This document shows, piece by piece, positions 9,213-16,300 of a stretch of 24,476 nt of DNA. The first letter of the stretch is position 1, and the number at the start of each line of letters is the position of its first letter. The translations under genes and the position numbers were made by a program. A model generated the notes under the pieces. The model made no database searches and had not been told where the DNA came from. It saw nothing but the letters and a program-made list of their open reading frames with translations. This stretch comes from Butyrivibrio sp. (GTDB lineage: Bacteria > Bacillota_A > Clostridia > Lachnospirales > Lachnospiraceae), in contig NZ_JAILQF010000030.1 in NCBI RefSeq assembly GCF_024699075.1, positions 1 through 24,476 of the forward strand, in the 5' to 3' direction.

Positions 9213-10604
9213 TTATGATGTGGGTCCAAGTTTCTTTTTGATTATATCCACATTTTTAACAAGATCCTCATCTGTGGATAGCTTTCCTTTTATACGGCTG
9301 ATACCGGACATAACTGTGGTATGATCTTTTTTGCCAAGGATCCTTCCGATCTCTTCCAAAGAGATATCAGTCATCTCTCTGCACAGATACATTATGATCT
9401 GCCTTGGAAGGACTATCTCAGAGTTACGCTTTCTTGATACCACATCATCTATCCTTATGCCGTACTGTTCACATACAGTATTGACGATAAGCTGCGGAGT
9501 TATGATCTTGTTTTCTTCAGGAGATATGATATCTCTGAGAGCTTCTTTGACATTATCAATATTGATCTCCACATTATTAAGACGCGAATATGCGATTATC
9601 TTATTGAAAGCACCTTCAAGCTCTCTGATATTGCTCTTAATGTTGGTTGCTATATATTCAAGGATCTCATCATCTATATGATTGCCAAAATTCTCAGCAT
9701 TCTTGCGAAGGATAGCCATTCTGGTCTCGTAGTCAGGTGCCTGGATATCAGCGATAAGGCCCATCTCAAAACGGGATCTGAACCTTTCTTCCAAAGTCTC
9801 CATCTCCTTGGGAGGACGGTCAGATGACAGGATTATCTGCTTGCCGGCCTGATGGAGCTCATTAAAAGTATGGAAGAACTCCTCCTGCGTAGACTCTTTA
9901 CCTATGATAAACTGAACATCATCTACCATAAGAACATCAACCGTGCGGTATTTCTCACGAAGCTTGGACATTGATTCCTGCTTACCTGAACGGATTGATT
10001 CAATAACCTCGTTGGTAAAAGCCTCTGATGTTACATATAGAACCTTGGCAGATGAATTATGCTCCATGATAAAATGACCTATGGAATGCATAAGGTGAGT
10101 CTTACCAAGTCCGGGACCTCCGTATAGGAAAAGAGGATTGTAGCTTTCTCCCGGAGATTCAGCAACTGCAAGAGATGCCGAATGTGCAAATTTATTATTG
10201 GATCCGACTACAAAAGTATCAAATCTGTATTTTGGATTAAGATTTGAATTCTCATAGCTCTGACTCTCGGATACAGACTCTTTTTCCGCAGAAGGAGTTG
10301 ATGTCTTTTCATTATTAATATTTACATCCTTTTGAAGGACGAAGGAAACATCAACAGCTTCACCTATAAGCTCAGAGATAGCCACCTTAAAGAAGTTCTG
10401 ATAATGCGTAGTTATGTAATTGTGGGCGATTGAATTATCAGAAGGTATCAGAATAAAAACAACGCCGCCGTTATATTCATAGAAAGATAAAGGCTCGATC
10501 CAGGTATGATAAGATATGTCTGTTATGCCTGATTCTTCTCTAACGGCATCTTTAATATGATCCCAGCTGTCATTTAAGATAGATGTGATTTCGTCGGATA
10601 ACAT
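9213..10604 (-). CDS. dnaA: Chromosomal replication initiator protein DnaA
   Basis: DnaA binds DnaA boxes, oligomerises as ATP-DnaA and opens oriC. Numbered from the ATG at 10604 the product has 463 residues: domain I (about 1-85), a polar linker (about 95-125), the AAA+ module with Walker A GGPGLGKTH (162-170) and Walker B VDVLMVDDVQF (222-232), and domain IV ending in the DNA-binding signature REMTDISLEEIGRILGKKDH (about 409-428). An in-frame ATG four codons upstream (10616) is possible. However, GGGGGA sits four bases before the 10604 ATG, while no Shine-Dalgarno precedes 10616, and a TATAAT at 10619-10624 would place the transcript start inside the extra codons. The shorter start is therefore preferred. 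Confidence 0.95.
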   Translation of the reverse strand: MLSDEITSILNDSWDHIKDAVREESGITDISYHTWIEPLSFYEYNGGVVFILIPSDNSIAHNYITTHYQNFFKVAISELIGEAVDVSFVLQKDVNINNEKTSTPSAEKESVSESQSYENSNLNPKYRFDTFVVGSNNKFAHSASLAVAESPGESYNPLFLYGGPGLGKTHLMHSIGHFIMEHNSSAKVLYVTSEAFTNEVIESIRSGKQESMSKLREKYRTVDVLMVDDVQFIIGKESTQEEFFHTFNELHQAGKQIILSSDRPPKEMETLEERFRSRFEMGLIADIQAPDYETRMAILRKNAENFGNHIDDEILEYIATNIKSNIRELEGAFNKIIAYSRLNNVEINIDNVKEALRDIISPEENKIITPQLIVNTVCEQYGIRIDDVVSRKRNSEIVLPRQIIMYLCREMTDISLEEIGRILGKKDHTTVMSGISRIKGKLSTDEDLVKNVDIIKKKLGPTS

Positions 10605-10616
10605 AGATTCCCCCAT

Positions 10617-11003
10617 TAATTATAGTAGAATAAATTAATTTTATCGTAAAAAAACCTAAACATCAATTTTGCAGGATTGTGGATAACTTTTTTAAATTTT
10701 GATAAAAAAAATTTATTATAAAGTTATACACTGACCGTGTTAAGAACAAAATCAACTATAAAAAGGTGGATAAAATCACTTATCACCACTTTTTACCATC
10801 TGAAAAAAGTACTTTATCCACATTTTTTCCACAATTTGTGGATTTTTATTATAAAAAACAAATAAAACACAAGTTATCCACATAATCCATATTTAGCTGT
10901 GGATAATTAATTTATATACAAGATATTGATAATTATTTTGTGGATAACTTTTTTCAAATTTTTTAAATCCGTAATATACGGACATTTTTGCGTATAATCA
11001 TAC
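10617..11003. other. oriC: Upstream oriC region with DnaA-box cluster
   Basis: Five perfect consensus boxes are present: TGTGGATAA at 10678-10686, 10898-10906 and 10939-10947, and TTATCCACA at 10814-10822 and 10874-10882. One-mismatch boxes lie at 10765-10773 (GGTGGATAA) and 10825-10833 (TTTTCCACA), with another just outside at 11043-11051. Orientation is mixed, and 10814-10947 is the densest part. The intervening DNA is strongly A/T. A small dyad, TCCGTA-ATA-TACGGA (10968-10982), is followed by a short T run. Together with 8941-9212 this makes a bipartite Bacillus-type origin flanking dnaA. No coding frame of significance is present. Confidence 0.9.
10619..10624 (-). promoter_or_regulatory. 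-10 hexamer of a probable dnaA promoter
   Basis: On the minus strand CTAC is followed by a perfect TATAAT. The start point would fall at about 10611-10613, just upstream of the GGGGGA Shine-Dalgarno. No good -35 is visible at 17 bp (the region reads about ACGATAA). DnaA boxes begin about 55 bp further upstream, consistent with autoregulation. Confidence 0.5.
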
Positions 11004-11032
11004 TTGACTAAAAAGATGATTTTATATATAAT
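11004..11032 (+). promoter_or_regulatory. Strong sigma-A-type promoter for rpmH
   Basis: TTGACT (11004-11009), a 17-bp spacer and TATAAT (11027-11032) match the housekeeping consensus at 11 of 12 positions. The predicted start is about 11039, giving a leader of about 140 bases before rpmH. A one-mismatch DnaA box (TTTTCCACA, 11043-11051) lies at the start of the transcript. Confidence 0.85.
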
Positions 11033-11074
11033 TAGAACGATTTTTTCCACACAGGAATTATTACAGACCTATCG

Positions 11075-11144
11075 AATCTGTTTTCCTGTCAGGGAAACAG
11101 ATTTTATTTCCAGATCCAAGACCTTATCATTACCGGATCTTGGA
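11075..11144 (+). promoter_or_regulatory. Two-hairpin rpmH leader
   Basis: Hairpin 1 pairs AATCTGTTTTCC (11075-11086) with GGGAAACAGATT (11092-11103), 12 pairs including one G-U, and is followed by TTATTT. Hairpin 2 pairs TCCAAGACC (11115-11123) with GGATCTTGGA (11135-11144), with one bulged A, and ends 16 bases before the AAAGGAGGTG Shine-Dalgarno. The pair could be a stabilising 5' end or an attenuator for L34 synthesis. The regulatory role is inference only. Confidence 0.5.
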
Positions 11145-11179
11145 CGTGTATTATTTTGGTAAAGGAGGTGTTATAAGAC

Positions 11180-11317
11180 ATGGCAAAGATGACATTTCAG
11201 CCGCATAAGCTTCAGCGCAAGAGAGTACATGGTTTCAGAGCTAGAATGAGTACTCCAGGTGGAAGAAAAGTGCTGGCTGCCAGAAGACTTAAAGGTAGAA
11301 AGAGATTATCCGCTTAA
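11180..11317 (+). CDS. rpmH: 50S ribosomal protein L34
   Basis: A 45-residue, very basic protein contains the L34 hallmarks [19 protein letters not shown], then [19 protein letters not shown] split over the second half. L34 is a late-assembling component of the large ribosomal subunit. A textbook Shine-Dalgarno AAAGGAGGTG (11161-11170) precedes the ATG. The gene is the first on the right arm, divergent from dnaA, as in most bacteria. A strong hairpin with a T run follows the stop, so much of the transcript probably ends before rnpA. Confidence 0.97.
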   Translation: MAKMTFQPHKLQRKRVHGFRARMSTPGGRKVLAARRLKGRKRLSA

Positions 11318-11331
11318 GGATACTTGACTTA

Positions 11332-11367
11332 AAGGCTGCATTTTATATAAATGTAGCCTTATTTTTT
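11332..11367 (+). terminator. Terminator or attenuator between rpmH and rnpA
   Basis: AAGGCTGCATTT (11332-11343) pairs with AAATGTAGCCTT (11349-11360) around a TATAT loop, 12 pairs with one G-U. It is followed by A and six T residues (11362-11367). The T run ends only six bases before the rnpA ATG. It looks like an intrinsic terminator with partial readthrough, which would let L34 be made in large excess over RnpA. Confidence 0.8.
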
Positions 11368-11373
11368 AATTAC

Positions 11374-11715
11374 ATGAAATCACTTAGAAAATCATACGAA
11401 TTCAAAAATGTATATAACAATGGAAGATCCATTGCAGATAGGTATCTGGTCGTATATGTGTGGAAGAATCAGACAGAAGATAGCTATCTTGGTATCTCCT
11501 GCTCTAAAAAGATCGGAAATAGTGTTGTAAGACATCATTTTGCAAGACTTATCCGTGAGATCGTGAGGCTACATGAACAGATGTTTAATAGTGGTTTAAA
11601 CATCGTAGTCGTTGCCAGATCAGCAAGTAAAGATGCTGATTATCACACACTGGAGGATTCATTCCTTAAGCTCATGGCAAAAGCTCATTTAATGCAAAAT
11701 AATGAGCAGATCTGA
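11374..11715 (+). CDS. rnpA: Ribonuclease P protein component
   Basis: RnpA is the protein cofactor of RNase P, assisting the RNA subunit in tRNA 5' maturation. The 113-residue product starts MKSLRKSYEFKNVYNNGRS, as family members do, and has the RNA-binding segment SKKIGNSVVRHHFARLIRE at 44-62. The canonical RNR core here reads R-H-H (53-55), a change seen in relatives as far as I recall. No other start codon fits. There is no Shine-Dalgarno: the bases before the ATG are the T run of the preceding terminator hairpin. Initiation may therefore be weak or depend on the hairpin's state. Confidence 0.95.
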   Translation: MKSLRKSYEFKNVYNNGRSIADRYLVVYVWKNQTEDSYLGISCSKKIGNSVVRHHFARLIREIVRLHEQMFNSGLNIVVVARSASKDADYHTLEDSFLKLMAKAHLMQNNEQI

Positions 11716-12046
11716 AAGTAGTTGCAGGTGTTTTTATATAAAGAAGCGAACATGGAGAAGTTCTAAACTTTTGAACGTAATATCGTTTACCACGCAGATA
11801 TAAGGTAACCATATTGTATTTACTTTATTATTGTTACTTTAATTACAATTAATATTTTTATCATCGTTACCTTAATTACAGATATATGATTATTGTTTAT
11901 TTATCATTATTTCTATAATTGTGGTTATTATATTATGTTTACTTCTTATATGAAGATATTACTTTTCGGATTATGCTACTTATTGTAGTATTTACTGCAT
12001 GTAACTATGAAAATATGTGACATTCCTTGACTTATGGGAGGTGCAC
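11716..12046 (+). other. AT-rich spacer before yidD
   Basis: This 331-bp stretch carries no convincing gene. It holds an imperfect 15-bp direct repeat (GTTACTTTAATTACA at 11833-11847, GTTACCTTAATTACA at 11866-11880, 33 bp apart) and a small hairpin ATGCTAC/GTAGTAT around 11971-11989. The yidD Shine-Dalgarno GGGAGGTG lies at its end. Adjacent rnpA and yidD are nearly contiguous in many Bacillota, so a gap this size is unusual. Confidence 0.5.
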
Positions 12047-12256
12047 ATGAAAAAACTATTTATTTTTCTTATCAGGTTTTACCGGAAATACATATCGCCT
12101 TTTAAGAGCACTAAATGTCCTTATATACCGACATGTTCAGAATATGCTCTTGAAGCGGTTACCAAATACGGCGCTTTTAAGGGTGGATTACTTGCACTTT
12201 GGAGGATATTAAGGTGCAATCCTTTTTCAAGCGGCGGATATGACCCGGTTCCCTGA
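12047..12256 (+). CDS. yidD: Membrane protein insertion efficiency factor YidD
   Basis: A 69-residue protein begins [18 protein letters not shown]. It carries the family signature [14 protein letters not shown] with its paired cysteines, then the [23 protein letters not shown] tail (in two parts, about 46-69). YidD is an amphipathic inner-leaflet protein that assists YidC/Sec-dependent insertion, and it sits next to yidC as usual. The start at 12047 is set by GGGAGGTG seven bases upstream and by the family's normal N-terminus; an in-frame ATG at 12017 would add ten non-conserved residues. yidC starts 28 bp downstream, so the two are cotranscribed. Confidence 0.95.
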   Translation: MKKLFIFLIRFYRKYISPFKSTKCPYIPTCSEYALEAVTKYGAFKGGLLALWRILRCNPFSSGGYDPVP

Positions 12257-12284
12257 GGGGGAAGGTAAGCGGAGGACTGCTTAA

Positions 12285-13628
12285 ATGTTCGAATGGATTG
12301 CGGTAATTCTCGGTTATATCATGAACGCTATTTATATCGTTCTGGCCGGAATTGCAGGGTTATTTACTAATAGCGACGGTAGCGTTGCTGTCGGCAATAT
12401 CGGTATTGCCATTATTCTTTTTACACTTATTATTTATGTAGCTATGCTGCCTCTTACTTACAGACAGCAGAAGTTCAGTAAGCTTCAGGCCAAGATGCAG
12501 CCTGAGATCAAAGCTATTCAGGACAAGTACAAAAATAAGAAAGATACAGATTCACAGATGGCTATGAATCAGGAGATTCAGGCTGTATACGGCAAATACG
12601 GCGTATCAATGTCAGGTAGCTGTGTACAGATGATTCTTCAGATGGTTATCCTTCTTCCTCTGTATCGAGTTATTTACAATATTCCAAAATACGTTCCTGC
12701 TGTTAATGACGTATTTTCAAAACTTGGAAGTGCTCTTGTAGAGCTTGGCGATTCTGCTTCTGAGCAGGTTACAAACCTTGTATCAGGTTCAACAAGTGCT
12801 GCAGCCATTGTAAAAGAGATGGCTGAAAATGGAACATCCAGCGATTATTATGCTCAGCTCCTTAACAAGTTCTCAACAGCAAACTGGGAAGATCTTTCAA
12901 ATTGGGCTTCTTCTACAGGCAACACAGATCTTGTTAATACAATAAACACAACTTCTTCTAATGTAGAGACAATGAACAGCTTCCTTGGACTTACAATTTC
13001 CAACTCACCACAGTTCATGTTCTCTGAAGCTATTGAGAAGTTCCATTCTGCAGGATTTTCTGCAGGTGTTATTGTAGCGATCATCCTTGCTGTCATAGTT
13101 CCTGTACTTGCTTTCCTGACACAGTATCTGTCAGTTAAGCTTACAACTTCAATGACTCAGTCAGGCCAGAAGCTTGATCCTAACGATCCTGCAGCTCAGA
13201 TGCAGAATTCCATGAAGACTATGAACGTAGTAATGCCTATCTTCTCTGCATGGATCTGTTTTACACTTCCTGCAGGTATGGGTATCTACTGGATTGCAGC
13301 TGCTGTTATTCGTACAATTCTTGCAATCATTGTTAATCACCGTATCGACAAGATCGATATCGATGCAATGATCGAAGAGAACCAGGCCAAGTATCAGAAG
13401 AAGCTCGAGAAGAGAAAAGATCTTACACCTGATCTTTCCAACTACGCTAACTTCTCTAACAGAAATCTCACAGCATTTAATGAAGAGATCAAGACAAGCT
13501 CTGTTTCCGAAGATGATCGTACAAGAAGACTCGAAGAAGTCGGAGCTTTGTATGATTCCGGTAAGGCACGCAAAGATTCACTTTTAAATGCGGCTAATAT
13601 GGTAAAAGAATACGACAGAACACACTAA
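12285..13628 (+). CDS. yidC: Membrane protein insertase YidC/Oxa1 family
   Basis: YidC inserts and folds membrane proteins alone or with SecYEG. The 447-residue product has the first core helix (GIAIILFTLIIYVAMLPL, 40-57), the cytoplasmic helical hairpin (QQKFSKLQAKMQPEIKAIQ, about 61-79) and a second core helix around 112-132. Helices follow at 259-280, 313-328 and 333-350. A basic cytoplasmic tail of nearly 100 residues ends the protein. It is much longer than SpoIIIJ (about 260 residues), mainly because of a 115-residue Ser/Thr/Asn-rich external loop (140-255). The groove arginine (SpoIIIJ Arg73) aligns with Tyr51. No lipobox cysteine is present at the N-terminus. GGAGG precedes the start; khpB follows at 25 bp. 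Confidence 0.95.
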   Translation: MFEWIAVILGYIMNAIYIVLAGIAGLFTNSDGSVAVGNIGIAIILFTLIIYVAMLPLTYRQQKFSKLQAKMQPEIKAIQDKYKNKKDTDSQMAMNQEIQAVYGKYGVSMSGSCVQMILQMVILLPLYRVIYNIPKYVPAVNDVFSKLGSALVELGDSASEQVTNLVSGSTSAAAIVKEMAENGTSSDYYAQLLNKFSTANWEDLSNWASSTGNTDLVNTINTTSSNVETMNSFLGLTISNSPQFMFSEAIEKFHSAGFSAGVIVAIILAVIVPVLAFLTQYLSVKLTTSMTQSGQKLDPNDPAAQMQNSMKTMNVVMPIFSAWICFTLPAGMGIYWIAAAVIRTILAIIVNHRIDKIDIDAMIEENQAKYQKKLEKRKDLTPDLSNYANFSNRNLTAFNEEIKTSSVSEDDRTRRLEEVGALYDSGKARKDSLLNAANMVKEYDRTH

Positions 13629-13653
13629 TTAATCGTAGAGTAGGAGACTTATA

Positions 13654-14418
13654 ATGAGTGAATATAAAGAGTACGCTGCCAAAACAGTTTCCGAAGCAAT
13701 AACAGAAGCTTGCGCGCAGTTATCAGTTACATCTGACAGACTTGATTATCAGGTTGTCAGTGAAGGATCTGCAGGTTTCCTCGGAATGGGAATAAAACCT
13801 GCTATTATTAAAGCTCGTATTAAGGAACAGGATGTTAAAGCCGAAAACACTTTTGTAGAAAAAGAAGTTGAAGCTCCTTTAAAAGAAGAAGTTCCTGTAA
13901 TTACCAGAGAAGAAACAGTATCTTCAAATGAAGAAACAAAAGCACCATCTTCATTTAATGAAGAAGAGATCATATCCACTGCAAGAGTATTTCTTTCAGA
14001 TGTATTCAAAGCAATGGAAATGCCTGTTGAACTTGATATTACTTTTGACAAAGAAAATACAATTCTTAATATTGATCTTAAGGGAGCAGATATGGGTGTT
14101 CTCATTGGTAAGAGAGGTCAGACACTCGATTCTCTTCAGTATCTCGTATCACTTGTAGTTAACCGCGATAAGGAAGACTACATCCATGTAAAGGTAGATA
14201 CTGAGAATTATCGTCAGCGTCGCAAGGCTACACTTGAGAATCTTGCCAAGAATATCGCTTACAAGGTTAGAAAGACCAGAAGAAACGTATCTCTTGAACC
14301 AATGAACCCCTACGAAAGAAGAATCATTCACTCAGCTCTTCAGAATGACCGTTATGTAACTACTCATTCAGAAGGCGAGGAACCATATCGCAGGGTTGTT
14401 ATTACTCTTAAGAAATAA
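13654..14418 (+). CDS. khpB: RNA-binding protein KhpB/Jag (SpoIIIJ-associated)
   Basis: A 254-residue protein has a Jag-N domain (1-55, with SEGSAGFLGMGIKPA) and a Glu-rich linker (60-105). A KH domain follows with the GxxG loop as GKRG at 152-155 (VLIGKRGQTLDSLQYL). A C-terminal R3H domain contains NPYERRIIHSAL (218-229). With KhpA such proteins bind many RNAs and influence cell elongation and division in streptococci; the role in this organism is inferred. The position directly after yidC is conserved. The gene is followed by a GC-rich hairpin, so it probably closes the rpmH-yidC-khpB unit. Confidence 0.95.
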   Translation: MSEYKEYAAKTVSEAITEACAQLSVTSDRLDYQVVSEGSAGFLGMGIKPAIIKARIKEQDVKAENTFVEKEVEAPLKEEVPVITREETVSSNEETKAPSSFNEEEIISTARVFLSDVFKAMEMPVELDITFDKENTILNIDLKGADMGVLIGKRGQTLDSLQYLVSLVVNRDKEDYIHVKVDTENYRQRRKATLENLAKNIAYKVRKTRRNVSLEPMNPYERRIIHSALQNDRYVTTHSEGEEPYRRVVITLKK

Positions 14419-14512
14419 TAGTGCCAAGCTTCTTATTTAGAAGTTTTCGAATCTGACTATACGAAAGATATGGTTAAATTTGGAATATGGCAGGCCAACA
14501 ACTGGTATTTTT

Positions 14513-14545
14513 ATACACCCCGCTTTTATAAGTGGGGTGTATTTT
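14513..14545 (+). terminator. Probable terminator after khpB
   Basis: ATACACCCC (14513-14521) pairs with GGGGTGTAT (14534-14542), a 9-bp GC-rich stem with a 12-base loop. It is followed by TTT and then GCGG, so the T tract is short. Its position 95 bp past khpB and 50 bp before mnmE suits a transcription boundary. Confidence 0.65.
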
Positions 14546-14595
14546 GCGGTTAGAAATAATACAGGTAATATAATAATTACATTTAGAGGATACCT

Positions 14596-16017
14596 ATGAT
14601 TCATACTAATGACGATACTATTGCTGCAATAGCTACAGCTGCAAGTGATGCAGGTATAGGAATAATAAGGGTAAGCGGTGATAAAGCTATAAGCCATGTA
14701 GCCCGCTTCTACCAGAATTCAAAACATGAGTTTGATCTTTTGCAGCATGCAAACGGAACAATTCGTTTTGGATATTTTTGTGATGCATCAGGAAATCTCA
14801 TAGATGAAGTCATGGTCTCTGTTATGAGAGCTCCCCATTCTTATACCAAAGAGGATGTAGTAGAAGTTAATACCCATGGCGGAACAATGGTCATGCAAAA
14901 GATATTGCATGAACTTATATCAGATGAGAATATATGCAGACTTGCAGATCCCGGTGAATTCACCAAAAGAGCTTTTCTAAATGGAAGGATTGATCTTACA
15001 AGAGCAGAAGCTGTTATGGATATAATCGAAGCCAAGTCTGAATTTGCTCTTAGTAATTCAGAGAAGCAGCTTCGCGGTGACATGCGCAATATTATAGTCG
15101 ATATGAGAAAGCAGATAATCTATGAGATGGCATTTATAGAATCTGCCCTTGATGATCCCGAGAATTATGATCTGACAGATTATTCAGACAGGATCATGCC
15201 AATGTGCGACAAACTTATACGAAAATGCGATAACCTTATAAAAAGTGCAGATGAAGGCAGAGTCAGAGCTACAGGCTTAAGTACGGTTATTATTGGTAAG
15301 CCAAATAGCGGCAAATCTTCTCTTCTTAACGTTCTTACCGGAGAAGAGACTGCGATCGTAACTGATATTGCAGGTACAACAAGAGATGTTATAGAGCATG
15401 ACGTTAAGATTGATAACATACTCCTTCATGTAATTGATACTGCCGGAATCCGCAATTCCTCTGATAAGATAGAAGCAATCGGCGTTGAGAAGGCAAGAAA
15501 GTTCGCCAAGGAAGCAGAACTTATCTTATATATGGTAGATTCCACTTCCCAGATCAACGATGAAGATATAGAGATACTCACATCAGTTAAGGACAAAAAG
15601 ATAATAGTTCTTCTTAATAAGACTGACAAAGAAGACGAGATTATCATTACAAAAGAAAATATCAAAAAGCTATTGGAAACTGTTGGTATTATATCTGACG
15701 TTCCAATTATCACCACATCTATGATTCTCGGAAACGGAATAGATGAATTAAAGAGCGCTATCAGTGATCTCTTCTTTAATGGAAAGCTTGTTCCTGAAGA
15801 CGAAATATATATTACAAACCTTCGTCACAAAGGCCTTTTAGAGAAAGCTGATAAGTCCCTTCGCCTTGTAAGAGATTCTATAAATCAGGGTCTTAGCGAA
15901 GATTTCTATACAATAGACCTACATGATGCATATGAAAGTCTCGGCCTAATAATAGGCGAAGAAGTAGGAGATGACCTCGTCGAAGAGATATTCTCCAAAT
16001 TCTGCATGGGAAAGTAA
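14596..16017 (+). CDS. mnmE: tRNA modification GTPase MnmE
   Basis: MnmE works with MnmG to install the carboxymethylaminomethyl group at U34 of certain tRNAs. The 473-residue product has the N-terminal tetrahydrofolate-binding domain (DTIAAIATAASDAGIGIIRVSG) and helical segments around the motif NGRIDLTRAEAV (129-140). The inserted G domain has G1 GKPNSGKS (234-241), G2 TTRD (261-264), G3 DTAG (281-284) and G4 NKTD (341-344). The family's terminal catalytic motif is FCMGK (469-473), with the cysteine present. Length is normal. It is followed by its partner mnmG after a 283-bp structured spacer. Confidence 0.97.
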   Translation: MIHTNDDTIAAIATAASDAGIGIIRVSGDKAISHVARFYQNSKHEFDLLQHANGTIRFGYFCDASGNLIDEVMVSVMRAPHSYTKEDVVEVNTHGGTMVMQKILHELISDENICRLADPGEFTKRAFLNGRIDLTRAEAVMDIIEAKSEFALSNSEKQLRGDMRNIIVDMRKQIIYEMAFIESALDDPENYDLTDYSDRIMPMCDKLIRKCDNLIKSADEGRVRATGLSTVIIGKPNSGKSSLLNVLTGEETAIVTDIAGTTRDVIEHDVKIDNILLHVIDTAGIRNSSDKIEAIGVEKARKFAKEAELILYMVDSTSQINDEDIEILTSVKDKKIIVLLNKTDKEDEIIITKENIKKLLETVGIISDVPIITTSMILGNGIDELKSAISDLFFNGKLVPEDEIYITNLRHKGLLEKADKSLRLVRDSINQGLSEDFYTIDLHDAYESLGLIIGEEVGDDLVEEIFSKFCMGK

Positions 16018-16087
16018 CATATATTCAAACTTGTAAGAATCATTGATTGTTTATTATGTGCGAAGTTTGAGTTATCATATATAAAAT

Positions 16088-16216
16088 AATCAAGATAATC
16101 CATCACCTTTAGGTGGTGGAAATATCTTGATTTCGGGTGCGGGGTTATAACCCCCGTACCCGTAGAACTGCGTCAGCAGTGATTTTATAACGAGCAAAAA
16201 GCGAAGCGTTTGCGAG
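16088..16216. ncRNA. Multi-hairpin structured element between mnmE and mnmG
   Basis: Four adjacent stems are visible. (1) AATCAAGATA/TATCTTGATT (16088-16097, 16123-16132) encloses CCATCACC/GGTGGTGG with a TTTA loop. (2) CGGGTGCGGGG/CCCCGTACCCG (16134-16144, 16152-16162), 11 pairs. (3) ACTGC-GTCA-GCAGT (16167-16180). (4) GCAAA/TTTGC (16194-16198, 16209-16213) enclosing GCGAAGC. The GC-rich stems stand out from the AT-rich surroundings. No T tract follows, so it is not a simple terminator. It could be a structured RNA, an mRNA-stabilising element or a mobile REP/MITE-like palindrome. The strand of action is not determined. Confidence 0.45.
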
Positions 16217-16240
16217 TTTAACTTTTACTTATATATAGTT

Positions 16241-16246
16241 TATAAT
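16241..16246 (+). promoter_or_regulatory. Candidate -10 hexamer for mnmG
   Basis: A perfect TATAAT lies 54 bp before the mnmG start, just past the structured element. The best -35 (TTTAAC, 16217-16222, 18-bp spacer) is poor. Independent transcription of mnmG is plausible but weakly supported. Confidence 0.35.
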
Positions 16247-16300
16247 TTGTTTCTGAAAGTATATGTTGAATTTATATACTTCCAAAGCTTGAGGAATATT

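Noticed and set aside
12017..12046. Upstream ATG for yidD
   Set aside because: It would place GGGAGGTG inside the coding sequence and add ten residues not typical of the family.
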